The notes beneath the pieces were generated by a model. It was not told the DNA's origin. It did not search any database and saw only the letters and a program-made list of their open reading frames with translations. Shown piece by piece: positions 5,852 through 11,702 of a stretch of DNA of 11,702 bases. This DNA comes from an uncultured Flavobacteriaceae bacterium (lineage in GTDB: Bacteria > Bacteroidota > Bacteroidia > Flavobacteriales > Flavobacteriaceae): contig CALITN010000015.1 of assembly GCA_938041595.1 (NCBI GenBank), positions 1 to 11,702 on the forward strand, read 5' to 3'. Position numbers and translations under genes: made by a program. Every line of letters starts with the position of its first letter. Positions within the stretch are counted from its first letter, which is position 1.

Positions 5852-6838
5852 ATGTCGAACCCTATTGTTGGAATTGCCTGCCATGGCTACTCTTTGGAGG
5901 CCTCGATTTCCATGCAAAGCGCACAAACCGTACAACAACAGCTAGAATCGGCCTATTCAGCTGTTTTTCTCCTCAAAATCACTCCTTCTCAATGGTCAGT
6001 AATTGATTCCAAAGGGCAGGAACAACCCCTTGCTATTGGACAATTTGATTTTACATACGGAGGAAAATCCCTTCGTTTTGACGTGATTTTCAATGCTCTT
6101 CACGGCAGCCCAGGCGAAGACGGGCAATTGGCTGCCCTTTTAAATTTCGCTGGGATTCCTCATACTAGCTGCGATATGTACACTGCAGCCTTGACCTTTA
6201 ACAAAAGAGATTGTATCGCCATAGCCCGACGATTGGGGGTTCCCACAGCACCTTCAGTAATTCTAGACCAAGGCGAACCCATTGATAGCGCAGCCATTGA
6301 AGCTGCTGTAGGGCTTCCTTGTTTTGTAAAAGCCAATCGGGCTGGAAGTAGTTTCGGGGTTTTTAAAGCCCGTACACAGGAGGAACTTCTACAGTATATT
6401 CCCAAAGCTTTTGAAGAAGATTCGCAGCTTATTATCGAAAAAGCACTGGAAGGACGCGAGGTATCCGTGGGGGTGGTTCGCCTCCAAGGAAAAACAACCG
6501 TTTTACCCATCACCGAAATTGTTACAGAAAATGACTTCTTTGACTATGCCGCAAAATATGAAGGGGAATCTCAAGAAATTACCCCAGCCGACCTTCCAGC
6601 CACATGGGAGGAAAAAGTAATCCAATGGGCATCAATACTTTATGATAAATTGGGGCTCCATGGCGTCAGCCGCTCCGAGTTTATTTTTGTCAATGGCATT
6701 CCTCATTTACTGGAGATCAACACCGTACCCGGAATGACCCAAGCCAGTATTATCCCCCAACAATGCGCAGCCGCCAATCTGAGCCTTCAAGATTTGTTTG
6801 TCGATATGGTGACAGATGCGCTCCAAAGAAATCCGTAA
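5852..6838 (+). CDS. ddl: D-alanine--D-alanine ligase
   Basis: A 328-residue ATP-grasp ligase that joins two D-alanines for the peptidoglycan stem peptide, in the cytoplasm. Visible signatures: HGYSLEASISMQSA (11-24, with Glu16, the counterpart of the Glu that binds the first D-Ala), NALHGSPGEDGQL (81-93), PCFVKANRAGSSFGV (156-170), IIEKALEGREVSVGV (194-208), the omega-loop DFFDYAAKYEG (228-238) and the metal-binding HGVSRSEFI plus LLEINTVPGMT (270-278, 287-296). The Lys-Tyr pair in the omega-loop (235-236) is the form found in D-Ala-D-Ala ligases; D-Ala-D-Lac enzymes differ there. Glu276 stands where many Ddl proteins have Asp; I recall Glu as usual in flavobacteria. coaD follows 23 bp downstream on the same strand, so the two probably share a transcript. 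Confidence 0.96.
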   Translation: MSNPIVGIACHGYSLEASISMQSAQTVQQQLESAYSAVFLLKITPSQWSVIDSKGQEQPLAIGQFDFTYGGKSLRFDVIFNALHGSPGEDGQLAALLNFAGIPHTSCDMYTAALTFNKRDCIAIARRLGVPTAPSVILDQGEPIDSAAIEAAVGLPCFVKANRAGSSFGVFKARTQEELLQYIPKAFEEDSQLIIEKALEGREVSVGVVRLQGKTTVLPITEIVTENDFFDYAAKYEGESQEITPADLPATWEEKVIQWASILYDKLGLHGVSRSEFIFVNGIPHLLEINTVPGMTQASIIPQQCAAANLSLQDLFVDMVTDALQRNP

Positions 6839-6861
6839 CTTCGAATTTTAAGCAACGTACT

Positions 6862-7317
6862 ATGAAACGCGCTGTATTCCCTGGGTCCTTTGATCCCATT
6901 ACCCTTGGGCATGAAGATATCATCCTGCGAGGGCTTCCGCTTTTTGATGAGATCGTCATTGCTATTGGTAAAAACAACGACAAAAAATATATGTTTTCGG
7001 AAGCACAGCGGATTGGATTTGTCCAAACGGTTTTTAAAGACTATCCCAGCATCCGAGTGGAAACCTATTCGGGATTAACTATTGATTTTTGTAAAAAGAT
7101 CAAAGCAGATTTTATTTTAAGAGGGCTTCGCAACCCAGCTGATTTTGAATTTGAAAAAGCCATTGCACACACCAATCGCAAACTTTCTGGTATCGAAACA
7201 CTCTTTTTCCTTACAGCTGCCAGAACCTCATTTATTAGTAGTTCAATCGTACGGGATGTGATTCGCAATGGTGGCGACTATTCTGTTTTGGTGCCCAAAC
7301 AACTTCAGCTACCCTAA
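6862..7317 (+). CDS. coaD: Phosphopantetheine adenylyltransferase
   Basis: A 151-residue protein of the usual length for CoaD. It transfers AMP from ATP to 4'-phosphopantetheine to give dephospho-CoA, the fourth step of coenzyme A synthesis. The nucleotidyltransferase signatures are clear: PGSFDPITLGH (7-17, with the TxGH adenylate motif), the ILRGLRNPADFEFE stretch (85-98) with the conserved Arg pair, and the ISSSIVRD motif (124-131). The frame is open upstream into ddl, but the ATG at 6862 gives the canonical MKRAVFPGSFDP start. It follows ddl closely, and its last 9 bp overlap the convergent NUDIX gene. Confidence 0.97.
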   Translation: MKRAVFPGSFDPITLGHEDIILRGLPLFDEIVIAIGKNNDKKYMFSEAQRIGFVQTVFKDYPSIRVETYSGLTIDFCKKIKADFILRGLRNPADFEFEKAIAHTNRKLSGIETLFFLTAARTSFISSSIVRDVIRNGGDYSVLVPKQLQLP

Positions 7318-7914
7318 TACACCTTCTTGTTCAAAATGGATTTTGATGTTTTCGTAAGCATTGGACAGCAATTCTGGAATCTCTTCTTTCGTTTTCCACT
7401 CAGCGGCCATGATACCTTCGTCTAATTGGGGTTGCAGCGGCCCGTTGTAACTAGTTTTCATAAAATACCAGTGGGTTTTTTTGAGTCGATATTTTCCATT
7501 ACGAGAAAAGATGTGGTAGGTAATTGGTAGTGGTTTGGTCACAATCAAATCGGCCACAGCCGTTTCCTCCATCACTTCGCGAACCGCGGCATCGATAAGG
7601 AGTTCTTTTTTTTCTGTCCGCCCTTTAGGCAGATCCCATTTGTTGTTTCGATAAATCATTAAAAAACGCCCATCAGAATGTTGAACCAAACCTCCTGCCG
7701 CTTCTACTCCGGGAAATCGTTTCAAAAAATGTTTCCATAGCTTTTCTTCATCTTTGTGATACAAATAGACTGCTTCTACTTTGCTGGATTTCACCGCTTT
7801 TAGAAGGCATTCTGCACTACTATATTTGATGTGAAACAAGGGATTATGATTCGAATTAATTGCCAAGGAGGTAGTAAGGTAGATCGGCTTTTGGTTGAAA
7901 AAAACTTTATACAT
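7309..7914 (-). CDS. NUDIX hydrolase family protein
   Basis: A 201-residue protein. Residues 1-65 are an N-terminal extension without a motif I can name. The NUDIX domain covers about 66-185, with the Nudix box at 98-120: Gly98, Glu104, Arg112-Glu113 and Glu116-Glu117 fit GX5EX7REUXEEXGU, but the final Gly is Ala119. The metal-binding glutamates are kept, so catalysis is plausible; family members hydrolyse nucleoside diphosphates linked to another moiety, and the substrate here is not known. The gene begins 7 bp from the divergent pyrE start and ends 9 bp inside coaD. I recall the NUDIX-pyrE pair as a conserved flavobacterial neighbourhood. A link to nucleotide sanitation or nucleotide balance is inference. 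Confidence 0.88.
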   Translation of the reverse strand: MYKVFFNQKPIYLTTSLAINSNHNPLFHIKYSSAECLLKAVKSSKVEAVYLYHKDEEKLWKHFLKRFPGVEAAGGLVQHSDGRFLMIYRNNKWDLPKGRTEKKELLIDAAVREVMEETAVADLIVTKPLPITYHIFSRNGKYRLKKTHWYFMKTSYNGPLQPQLDEGIMAAEWKTKEEIPELLSNAYENIKIHFEQEGVLG

Positions 7915-7921
7915 TTAGCGT

Positions 7922-8569
7922 ATGATTTATGACATCCAAACGGCTGCTAAAACAGCCGAACAACTCCTACAAATTAATGCAATAAAATTGAGTCCAAAAA
8001 ATCCATTTACATGGGCCAGTGGATGGCAATCGCCTATTTATTGTGACAATAGAATTACGCTTTCCTATCCAGAAATCCGCAGCTATTTAGCCCAATCCAT
8101 TGCCGCTCAAGTTAAAGAGCTCTATGGAACAGATGTAGTGATTGCTGGTGTGGCCACGGGAGCCATTGGTATTGGTATGCTGGTGGCCGCTGAGATGAAC
8201 CTGCCCTTTATCTACATACGTCCCGAAAGCAAAAAACACGGCCGTCAGAATCAAATAGAAGGTGCCTTGCCCTCCCAGGCTAAAGTGGTAGTGATTGAAG
8301 ATCTTATCAGTACTGGAAAGAGTAGCCTGAATGCCGTTAGGGCCTTACGGGAGACCGATGCAGAAGTACTGGGTATGATTGCTTTGTTTACCTATGACTT
8401 TACTACCGCGACAGAAAATTTTAAAGCGGCTCAAGTAATCCTCCATACCCTATCTGACTACCCCACCCTTATTGAAGTAGCCAAAGATCAGAAAGCCATT
8501 GACCCCTCCGAATTGGAACTACTAAAAAAGTGGCGAGACAATCCTTCGGAATGGACGTCCGCATCCTAG
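7922..8569 (+). CDS. pyrE: Orotate phosphoribosyltransferase
   Basis: A 215-residue type I phosphoribosyltransferase that makes orotidine 5'-monophosphate from orotate and PRPP in de novo pyrimidine synthesis. Diagnostic pieces: SPKNPFTWASGWQSPIYCDN (24-43, orotate side), VVIAGVATGAIGIGML (72-87), the flexible catalytic loop RPESKKHGRQNQIEG (100-114) and the PRPP-binding VVVIEDLISTGKSS (122-135). The ATG at 7922 lies 7 bp from the NUDIX start on the other strand. A -7-like TACATTTA (7910-7917) with a TTG at 7891-7893 may be its promoter, with 16-bp spacing; that would place the transcription start at or beside the ATG and give an almost leaderless mRNA. It is followed by a 117-bp spacer before the convergent birA. 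Confidence 0.96.
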   Translation: MIYDIQTAAKTAEQLLQINAIKLSPKNPFTWASGWQSPIYCDNRITLSYPEIRSYLAQSIAAQVKELYGTDVVIAGVATGAIGIGMLVAAEMNLPFIYIRPESKKHGRQNQIEGALPSQAKVVVIEDLISTGKSSLNAVRALRETDAEVLGMIALFTYDFTTATENFKAAQVILHTLSDYPTLIEVAKDQKAIDPSELELLKKWRDNPSEWTSAS

Positions 8570-8686
8570 TTAAAAGGAAAAAATATTTGTGATTTATCAT
8601 ATAGCCCGGGGCTTGGCATTACATAATTATAACAGGGAATGCTCCGCAAAATCGGGGCCCATTATACAGGGCCTACAATTCAAACG
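8570..8686. other. Spacer between pyrE and birA with no gene seen
   Basis: This 117-bp stretch is the longest non-coding segment in the window. It holds AGCCCGGGGCT (8603-8613), a GCATT/AATGC pair (8616-8620, 8638-8642) and the GGCCC/GGGCC hairpin (8656-8673), but I recognise no small protein or RNA family. In my recollection of other flavobacterial genomes a START-like (SRPBCC) gene often stands between these two genes; nothing of it is visible here. Confidence 0.5.
8656..8673. terminator. GC-rich hairpin between pyrE and birA, possible two-way terminator
   Basis: GGCCC (8656-8660) and GGGCC (8669-8673) can form a 5-bp G-C stem with an 8-base loop in the spacer between the two convergent genes. 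There is no clean T-run on either side, so the terminator role is doubtful. The same spacer also holds the near-palindrome AGCCCGGGGCT (8603-8613). Confidence 0.25.
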
Positions 8687-9427
8687 CTAATACAACAAGG
8701 TCAAGGCCTTTGAATCTTTAAAGTACTGCAATTCGCTGGACTCCCATTCTATTTGAAGCGCACCTTTTGTGGTAACACCCCGTATTTTACCTCTTCTATG
8801 TTCGCCATTATAGATAAAAGAGTGCCATACCTCACGACCAAATAACTGCTTTTCATAAGTTTTGTTCAGCACACTTGCATCCCTAGAGTCAAGCGTCATA
8901 AAGGCGTTTTCCAAAGCGGTTAACAAATCCGTAAAAAGTTGCTCCCGATCGAGGGGCCTCCCCAAAGCAAGCGACAAGGAGGAAGCCTTAGGCAGATGGC
9001 TAAAATCCGTTTGGTTGACATTAATCCCAATGCCCACAATCGAAAGGTTGGATCGCTGGCCTTGGAGGCTATTTTCAATAAGAATTCCTGCCAATTTAGA
9101 GTTAGCTGACAAAATGTCGTTTGGCCACTTAATGGCAATTTGAGGAATTTTTAGCTTCTGAAAAACATCCGTAAGAGCCAAGCAGACCACTCGATTGATT
9201 TGAAAAGCATCTAAAGGATCCGAGATCAAATCGGGCCAAAAGACGCTAAACGTAAGGTTTTCTCCCTTTCGGGACTCCCAGCGGTGAGCGTGCTGCCCCT
9301 TTCCATGGGTTTGATACTCCGCCCAAATGGCAGTGGGTTTTTGGAGCTTGTTTTGAACCACAGCTCGTTTTAGCTCTGCATTGGTTGAAGTGGTGGCATC
9401 AAGTTTGCGTATAGTGAAAGCAGTCAA
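8687..9427 (-). CDS. birA: Biotin--[acetyl-CoA-carboxylase] ligase
   Basis: A 246-residue monofunctional BirA: it makes biotinyl-AMP and attaches biotin to the carrier protein of acetyl-CoA carboxylase. It lacks the N-terminal winged-helix domain of E. coli BirA, so it should not be a repressor. The catalytic domain shows LDATTSTNAELK (9-20), QTHGKGQHAHRW (39-50, the biotinyl-AMP loop), AIKWPNDI (98-105), SKLAGILIE (110-118) and IVGIGINVNQ (130-139), then a small C-terminal SH3-like domain (about 195-246). The biotinyl-AMP loop reads GKGQHA where GRGxxG is usual. The predicted start is TTG at 9427-9425; I see no in-frame ATG upstream. It is divergent from rsfS-ftsH across 58 bp. Confidence 0.92.
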   Translation of the reverse strand: MTAFTIRKLDATTSTNAELKRAVVQNKLQKPTAIWAEYQTHGKGQHAHRWESRKGENLTFSVFWPDLISDPLDAFQINRVVCLALTDVFQKLKIPQIAIKWPNDILSANSKLAGILIENSLQGQRSNLSIVGIGINVNQTDFSHLPKASSLSLALGRPLDREQLFTDLLTALENAFMTLDSRDASVLNKTYEKQLFGREVWHSFIYNGEHRRGKIRGVTTKGALQIEWESSELQYFKDSKALTLLY

Positions 9428-9431
9428 GATT

Positions 9432-9465
9432 TTGTCCTTTTGGGGATATTTATTGTGTAAATTTG
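9432..9465 (+). promoter_or_regulatory. Promoter of rsfS-ftsH (Bacteroidota type)
   Basis: TAAATTTG (9458-9465) matches the -7 consensus TAnnTTTG, with a TTTTG whose TTG (9432-9434) lies 23 bases upstream, at the long end of the accepted range; a second TTG at 9440-9442 is too near (15 bases). The start would fall around 9472, about 14 bases before the rsfS ATG at 9486. It would drive both rsfS and the immediately following ftsH. Confidence 0.5.
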
Positions 9466-9485
9466 TGTAAAACTAAAAATTTTTA

Positions 9486-9857
9486 ATGGCAAAAGAGAAC
9501 CGGTCAGAAGATGAATTGATGAGCAACATAGTAGCAGGAATTGAAGAGGTCAAGGGTCTCGACATACATTTGCTCGATTTAAGAGAGATAGAGAACACGG
9601 TTTGTAGTTATTTTGTTGTTTGTTCGGGTACCTCCAATACTCATGTTTCAGCTATTGTTAGCTCCATCAACAAAACAGTCAGTAAAAATTTACACGAAAA
9701 ACCCTATCATACTGAGGGAGAAGCCGTAGCCGAATGGGTATTGCTTGACTATATCAACATTGTGGTGCACGTTTTCCAACGGCATACTCGTGAGCATTTT
9801 AATATCGAGGGGCTCTGGGGAGACGCAAAAACCACTGAAATCGCTATGAAAAATTAA
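9486..9857 (+). CDS. rsfS: Ribosome silencing factor RsfS (Iojap family)
   Basis: A 123-residue protein, typical of RsfS. It binds ribosomal protein L14 on the 50S subunit and blocks joining with the 30S subunit, which slows translation in stationary phase or starvation. Signatures: DIHLLDLREIENTVCSYFVV (26-45), CSGTSNTHVSAI (46-57) and the C-terminal VAEWVLLDYINIVVHVFQ (81-98) with LWGDA (109-113). It begins a two-gene unit with ftsH, whose ATG is 3 bp past the stop in an A-rich context. This order is familiar to me from flavobacteria. Confidence 0.96.
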   Translation: MAKENRSEDELMSNIVAGIEEVKGLDIHLLDLREIENTVCSYFVVCSGTSNTHVSAIVSSINKTVSKNLHEKPYHTEGEAVAEWVLLDYINIVVHVFQRHTREHFNIEGLWGDAKTTEIAMKN

Positions 9858-9860
9858 AAA

Positions 9861-11702
9861 ATGAGTAACGCTAAGAAACAACCATCACCAAAAATTAACC
9901 CCTACTGGATCTATGGGGTTGTCATTGTACTGCTCTTGGGCATGAGCTTCTTTGGAGGCGATAACGACTGGCAAAACCTCAACAAAATCAATATCAGCGA
10001 ATTTGAGCGCTACCTTAACGACGGTGACGTGAGTGAAGTGGTCGTTGTCAATAAAAACCTTGCGCGTATCACCCTAAATAAAAACGGGTTGAATAAAAAA
10101 ATCCATGAGCGTGTGACCAAGAAAAACTTCTTGGGACAGGATAATAGTGCTGGGCCTCACTATCAATTTGAAGTTGGAAATCTAGAGTTATTTCAACGTA
10201 AACTCGAGAAAGCAGAGAACAACAAAGTCGCATTTAACTATGAGTTTATAACCGTAGAAAATCGCTGGATGGATGTACTTTTGAGCTTTCTACCCATCAT
10301 TGTAATCATTGGTGTATGGATCTTTTTGATGCGCCGTATGTCTGGCGGTGGCGGTGGCGGTGCTGGTGGCCAGATTTTTAATATCGGTAAATCCAAAGCC
10401 AAATTATTTGATCAAAATACTGACGTAAAGGTTACGTTTAAAGACGTGGCTGGCTTGGAAGGAGCCAAAGAAGAAGTACAAGAGATTGTAGATTTCCTAA
10501 AAAACCCCACCAAATACACCAAGCTCGGAGGGAAGATTCCTAAGGGAGCCCTACTGGTTGGTTCTCCGGGAACAGGGAAAACACTTCTGGCCAAAGCTGT
10601 AGCCGGTGAAGCCAAAGTCCCTTTCTTCTCGCTATCCGGTTCAGATTTCGTAGAGATGTTTGTAGGAGTGGGTGCTTCTCGTGTACGCGATCTGTTTAAG
10701 CAAGCCAAAGAAAAGTCCCCCGCCATCATTTTTATCGACGAGATTGATGCCATTGGACGAGCCCGAGGGCGCAATAATATGACCGGTTCCAACGATGAAA
10801 GAGAAAACACCCTCAATCAATTATTGACCGAAATGGACGGTTTTGGCACCAAAACCAATGTAATTGTATTGGCAGCCACCAACCGTGCGGATGTACTAGA
10901 TAAAGCCTTGATGCGGGCTGGGCGCTTTGATCGTCAAATCTATGTGGATCTTCCCGACTTGAACGAACGCAGAGAAATTTTCAAAGTACACTTGGCTCCC
11001 CTGAAGGTAATCAAATCCTTGGATGTAGAGTTTTTAGCCAAGCAAACACCTGGTTTTTCCGGTGCTGACATTGCAAATGTTTGTAACGAAGCAGCCCTGA
11101 TCGCCGCACGAAAAAACAAAAAATCCGTAGGGAAACAAGACTTCCTTGATGCTGTGGACCGGATTGTTGGTGGACTTGAAAAGAAAAACAAAATCATTAC
11201 TCAAGAAGAAAAGAAAACCATCGCATTTCACGAGGCCGGTCATGCTCTGACCAGTTGGCTCTTGGAATACGCTGCACCCCTTGTGAAAGTGACCATAGTT
11301 CCGCGAGGACAATCCTTAGGAGCCGCTTGGTATCTGCCAGAAGAACGTATGATCGTTCGGACAGAACAAATGCTTGATGAAATGTGTGCTGCCTTGGGAG
11401 GACGCGCTGCGGAGAAGATTATCTTTGATAAAATATCTACTGGGGCTCTAAGCGATTTGGAAAAAGTAACCAAGCAGGCCCGCGCAATGGTGTCTGTTTA
11501 CGGGCTCAATGAAAACATTGGAAACATCACTTATTACGATTCCTCTGGGCAAACGGATTATAATTTCTCAAAGCCCTACTCCGATGAAACGGCTAAGGTC
11601 ATCGACGATGAAATTTCTAAAATCATCGAAACTCAATATGCCCGTGCCTGTCAAATTCTAAAAAAGCACAAGGCCAAATTGACGGCTCTTGCAGAAAGAC
11701 TT
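9861..11702 (+). CDS. ftsH: ATP-dependent zinc metalloprotease FtsH (partial, C-terminus off the right edge)
   Basis: The frame is open from ATG 9861 to the window edge: 614 codons with no stop, probably only the last few dozen residues missing. FtsH is a hexameric inner-membrane protease that extracts and degrades membrane and regulatory proteins. Visible: TM1 (about 16-33), a periplasmic domain (34-133), TM2 (about 136-157), a Gly-rich linker (162-170), then AAA+ with Walker A GSPGTGKT (234-241), pore motif MFVG (266-269), Walker B IFIDEID (290-296) and the SRH Arg-finger motif GRFDR (354-358). The peptidase domain has HEAGH (457-461) and the third zinc ligand Asp532 in TGALSDLEK. Walker A has Ser235 where Pro is usual; Lys240 and Thr241 are intact, so ATP binding should be kept. 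It follows rsfS by 3 bp. Confidence 0.97.
   Translation, partial: MSNAKKQPSPKINPYWIYGVVIVLLLGMSFFGGDNDWQNLNKINISEFERYLNDGDVSEVVVVNKNLARITLNKNGLNKKIHERVTKKNFLGQDNSAGPHYQFEVGNLELFQRKLEKAENNKVAFNYEFITVENRWMDVLLSFLPIIVIIGVWIFLMRRMSGGGGGGAGGQIFNIGKSKAKLFDQNTDVKVTFKDVAGLEGAKEEVQEIVDFLKNPTKYTKLGGKIPKGALLVGSPGTGKTLLAKAVAGEAKVPFFSLSGSDFVEMFVGVGASRVRDLFKQAKEKSPAIIFIDEIDAIGRARGRNNMTGSNDERENTLNQLLTEMDGFGTKTNVIVLAATNRADVLDKALMRAGRFDRQIYVDLPDLNERREIFKVHLAPLKVIKSLDVEFLAKQTPGFSGADIANVCNEAALIAARKNKKSVGKQDFLDAVDRIVGGLEKKNKIITQEEKKTIAFHEAGHALTSWLLEYAAPLVKVTIVPRGQSLGAAWYLPEERMIVRTEQMLDEMCAALGGRAAEKIIFDKISTGALSDLEKVTKQARAMVSVYGLNENIGNITYYDSSGQTDYNFSKPYSDETAKVIDDEISKIIETQYARACQILKKHKAKLTALAERL
10344..10370 (+). 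repeat. GGC/GGT codon tract in the FtsH linker
   Basis: Alternating GGC and GGT codons (with one GCT) encode a Gly-rich linker between TM2 and the AAA+ domain of FtsH. A short run of near-identical triplets can in principle gain or lose codons; the linker is common in Bacteroidota FtsH. Confidence 0.7.

Noticed and set aside
8603..8613. AGCCCGGGGCT palindrome as a strong terminator or operator
   Set aside because: The centre leaves a one-base loop, so it cannot form a normal hairpin, and there is no adjacent T-run or second copy.
10412..11473. Several minus-strand open frames inside ftsH
   Set aside because: They are antisense shadows; the plus frame encodes a full AAA+ and zinc-protease sequence without a break.

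Overview
The window looks like an ordinary chromosomal segment from a member of the Bacteroidota, most likely a flavobacterium (class Flavobacteriia). Four things point there: two secreted proteins with a CarboxypepD_reg-like (CNA-B-type) domain, a 34-residue THX-type 30S ribosomal protein, promoter elements of the TAnnTTTG type with almost no Shine-Dalgarno sequences, and a block ddl-coaD / NUDIX / pyrE / birA / rsfS-ftsH of the kind I recall from flavobacterial genomes. No genus can be named from the sequence alone.

Layout. Bases 1-1282 (minus strand) hold two tandem, probably paralogous, secreted carboxypeptidase-regulatory-domain proteins; the second runs off the left edge. A tRNA-Gly(UCC) follows at 1351-1423 (minus). 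Two coupled plus-strand genes come next: a GNAT acetyltransferase (1462-1911) and a secreted VanY-type M15 peptidase (1908-2615). A uracil-DNA-glycosylase-fold protein (2608-3288, minus) lies back to back with a tiny THX ribosomal protein gene (3309-3413, plus). A minus-strand run follows: a membrane-anchored PASTA protein (5225-5776), the pseudouridine synthase rluD (4198-5238) and yaaA (3403-4164), the last with a good promoter of its own inside the end of rluD. Divergent from these are ddl and coaD (5852-7317, plus). A NUDIX protein (7309-7914, minus) sits only 7 bp from the start of pyrE (7922-8569, plus). After a 117-bp spacer comes birA (8687-9427, minus), and finally rsfS-ftsH (9486 to the right edge, plus), with ftsH cut off near its end.

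The genes are core housekeeping: cell-wall precursor synthesis and trimming (Ddl, VanY-like, PASTA), coenzyme A (CoaD), pyrimidines (PyrE), biotin attachment (BirA), ribosome function (RluD, RsfS, THX, tRNA-Gly), membrane proteolysis (FtsH) and stress or repair (YaaA, UDG-like, NUDIX). The packing is very tight: convergent genes overlap by 8-11 bp at three junctions, and divergent starts are 7 and 20 bp apart at two. No stretch longer than about 120 bp lacks a gene.

I found no mobile element, CRISPR array, phage gene or candidate new defence or biosynthetic system. The points most worth checking are the easily missed THX gene, the tandem secreted paralogues, the divergent UDG-family active site, the very close divergent starts, and a few substitutions at normally conserved motif positions.
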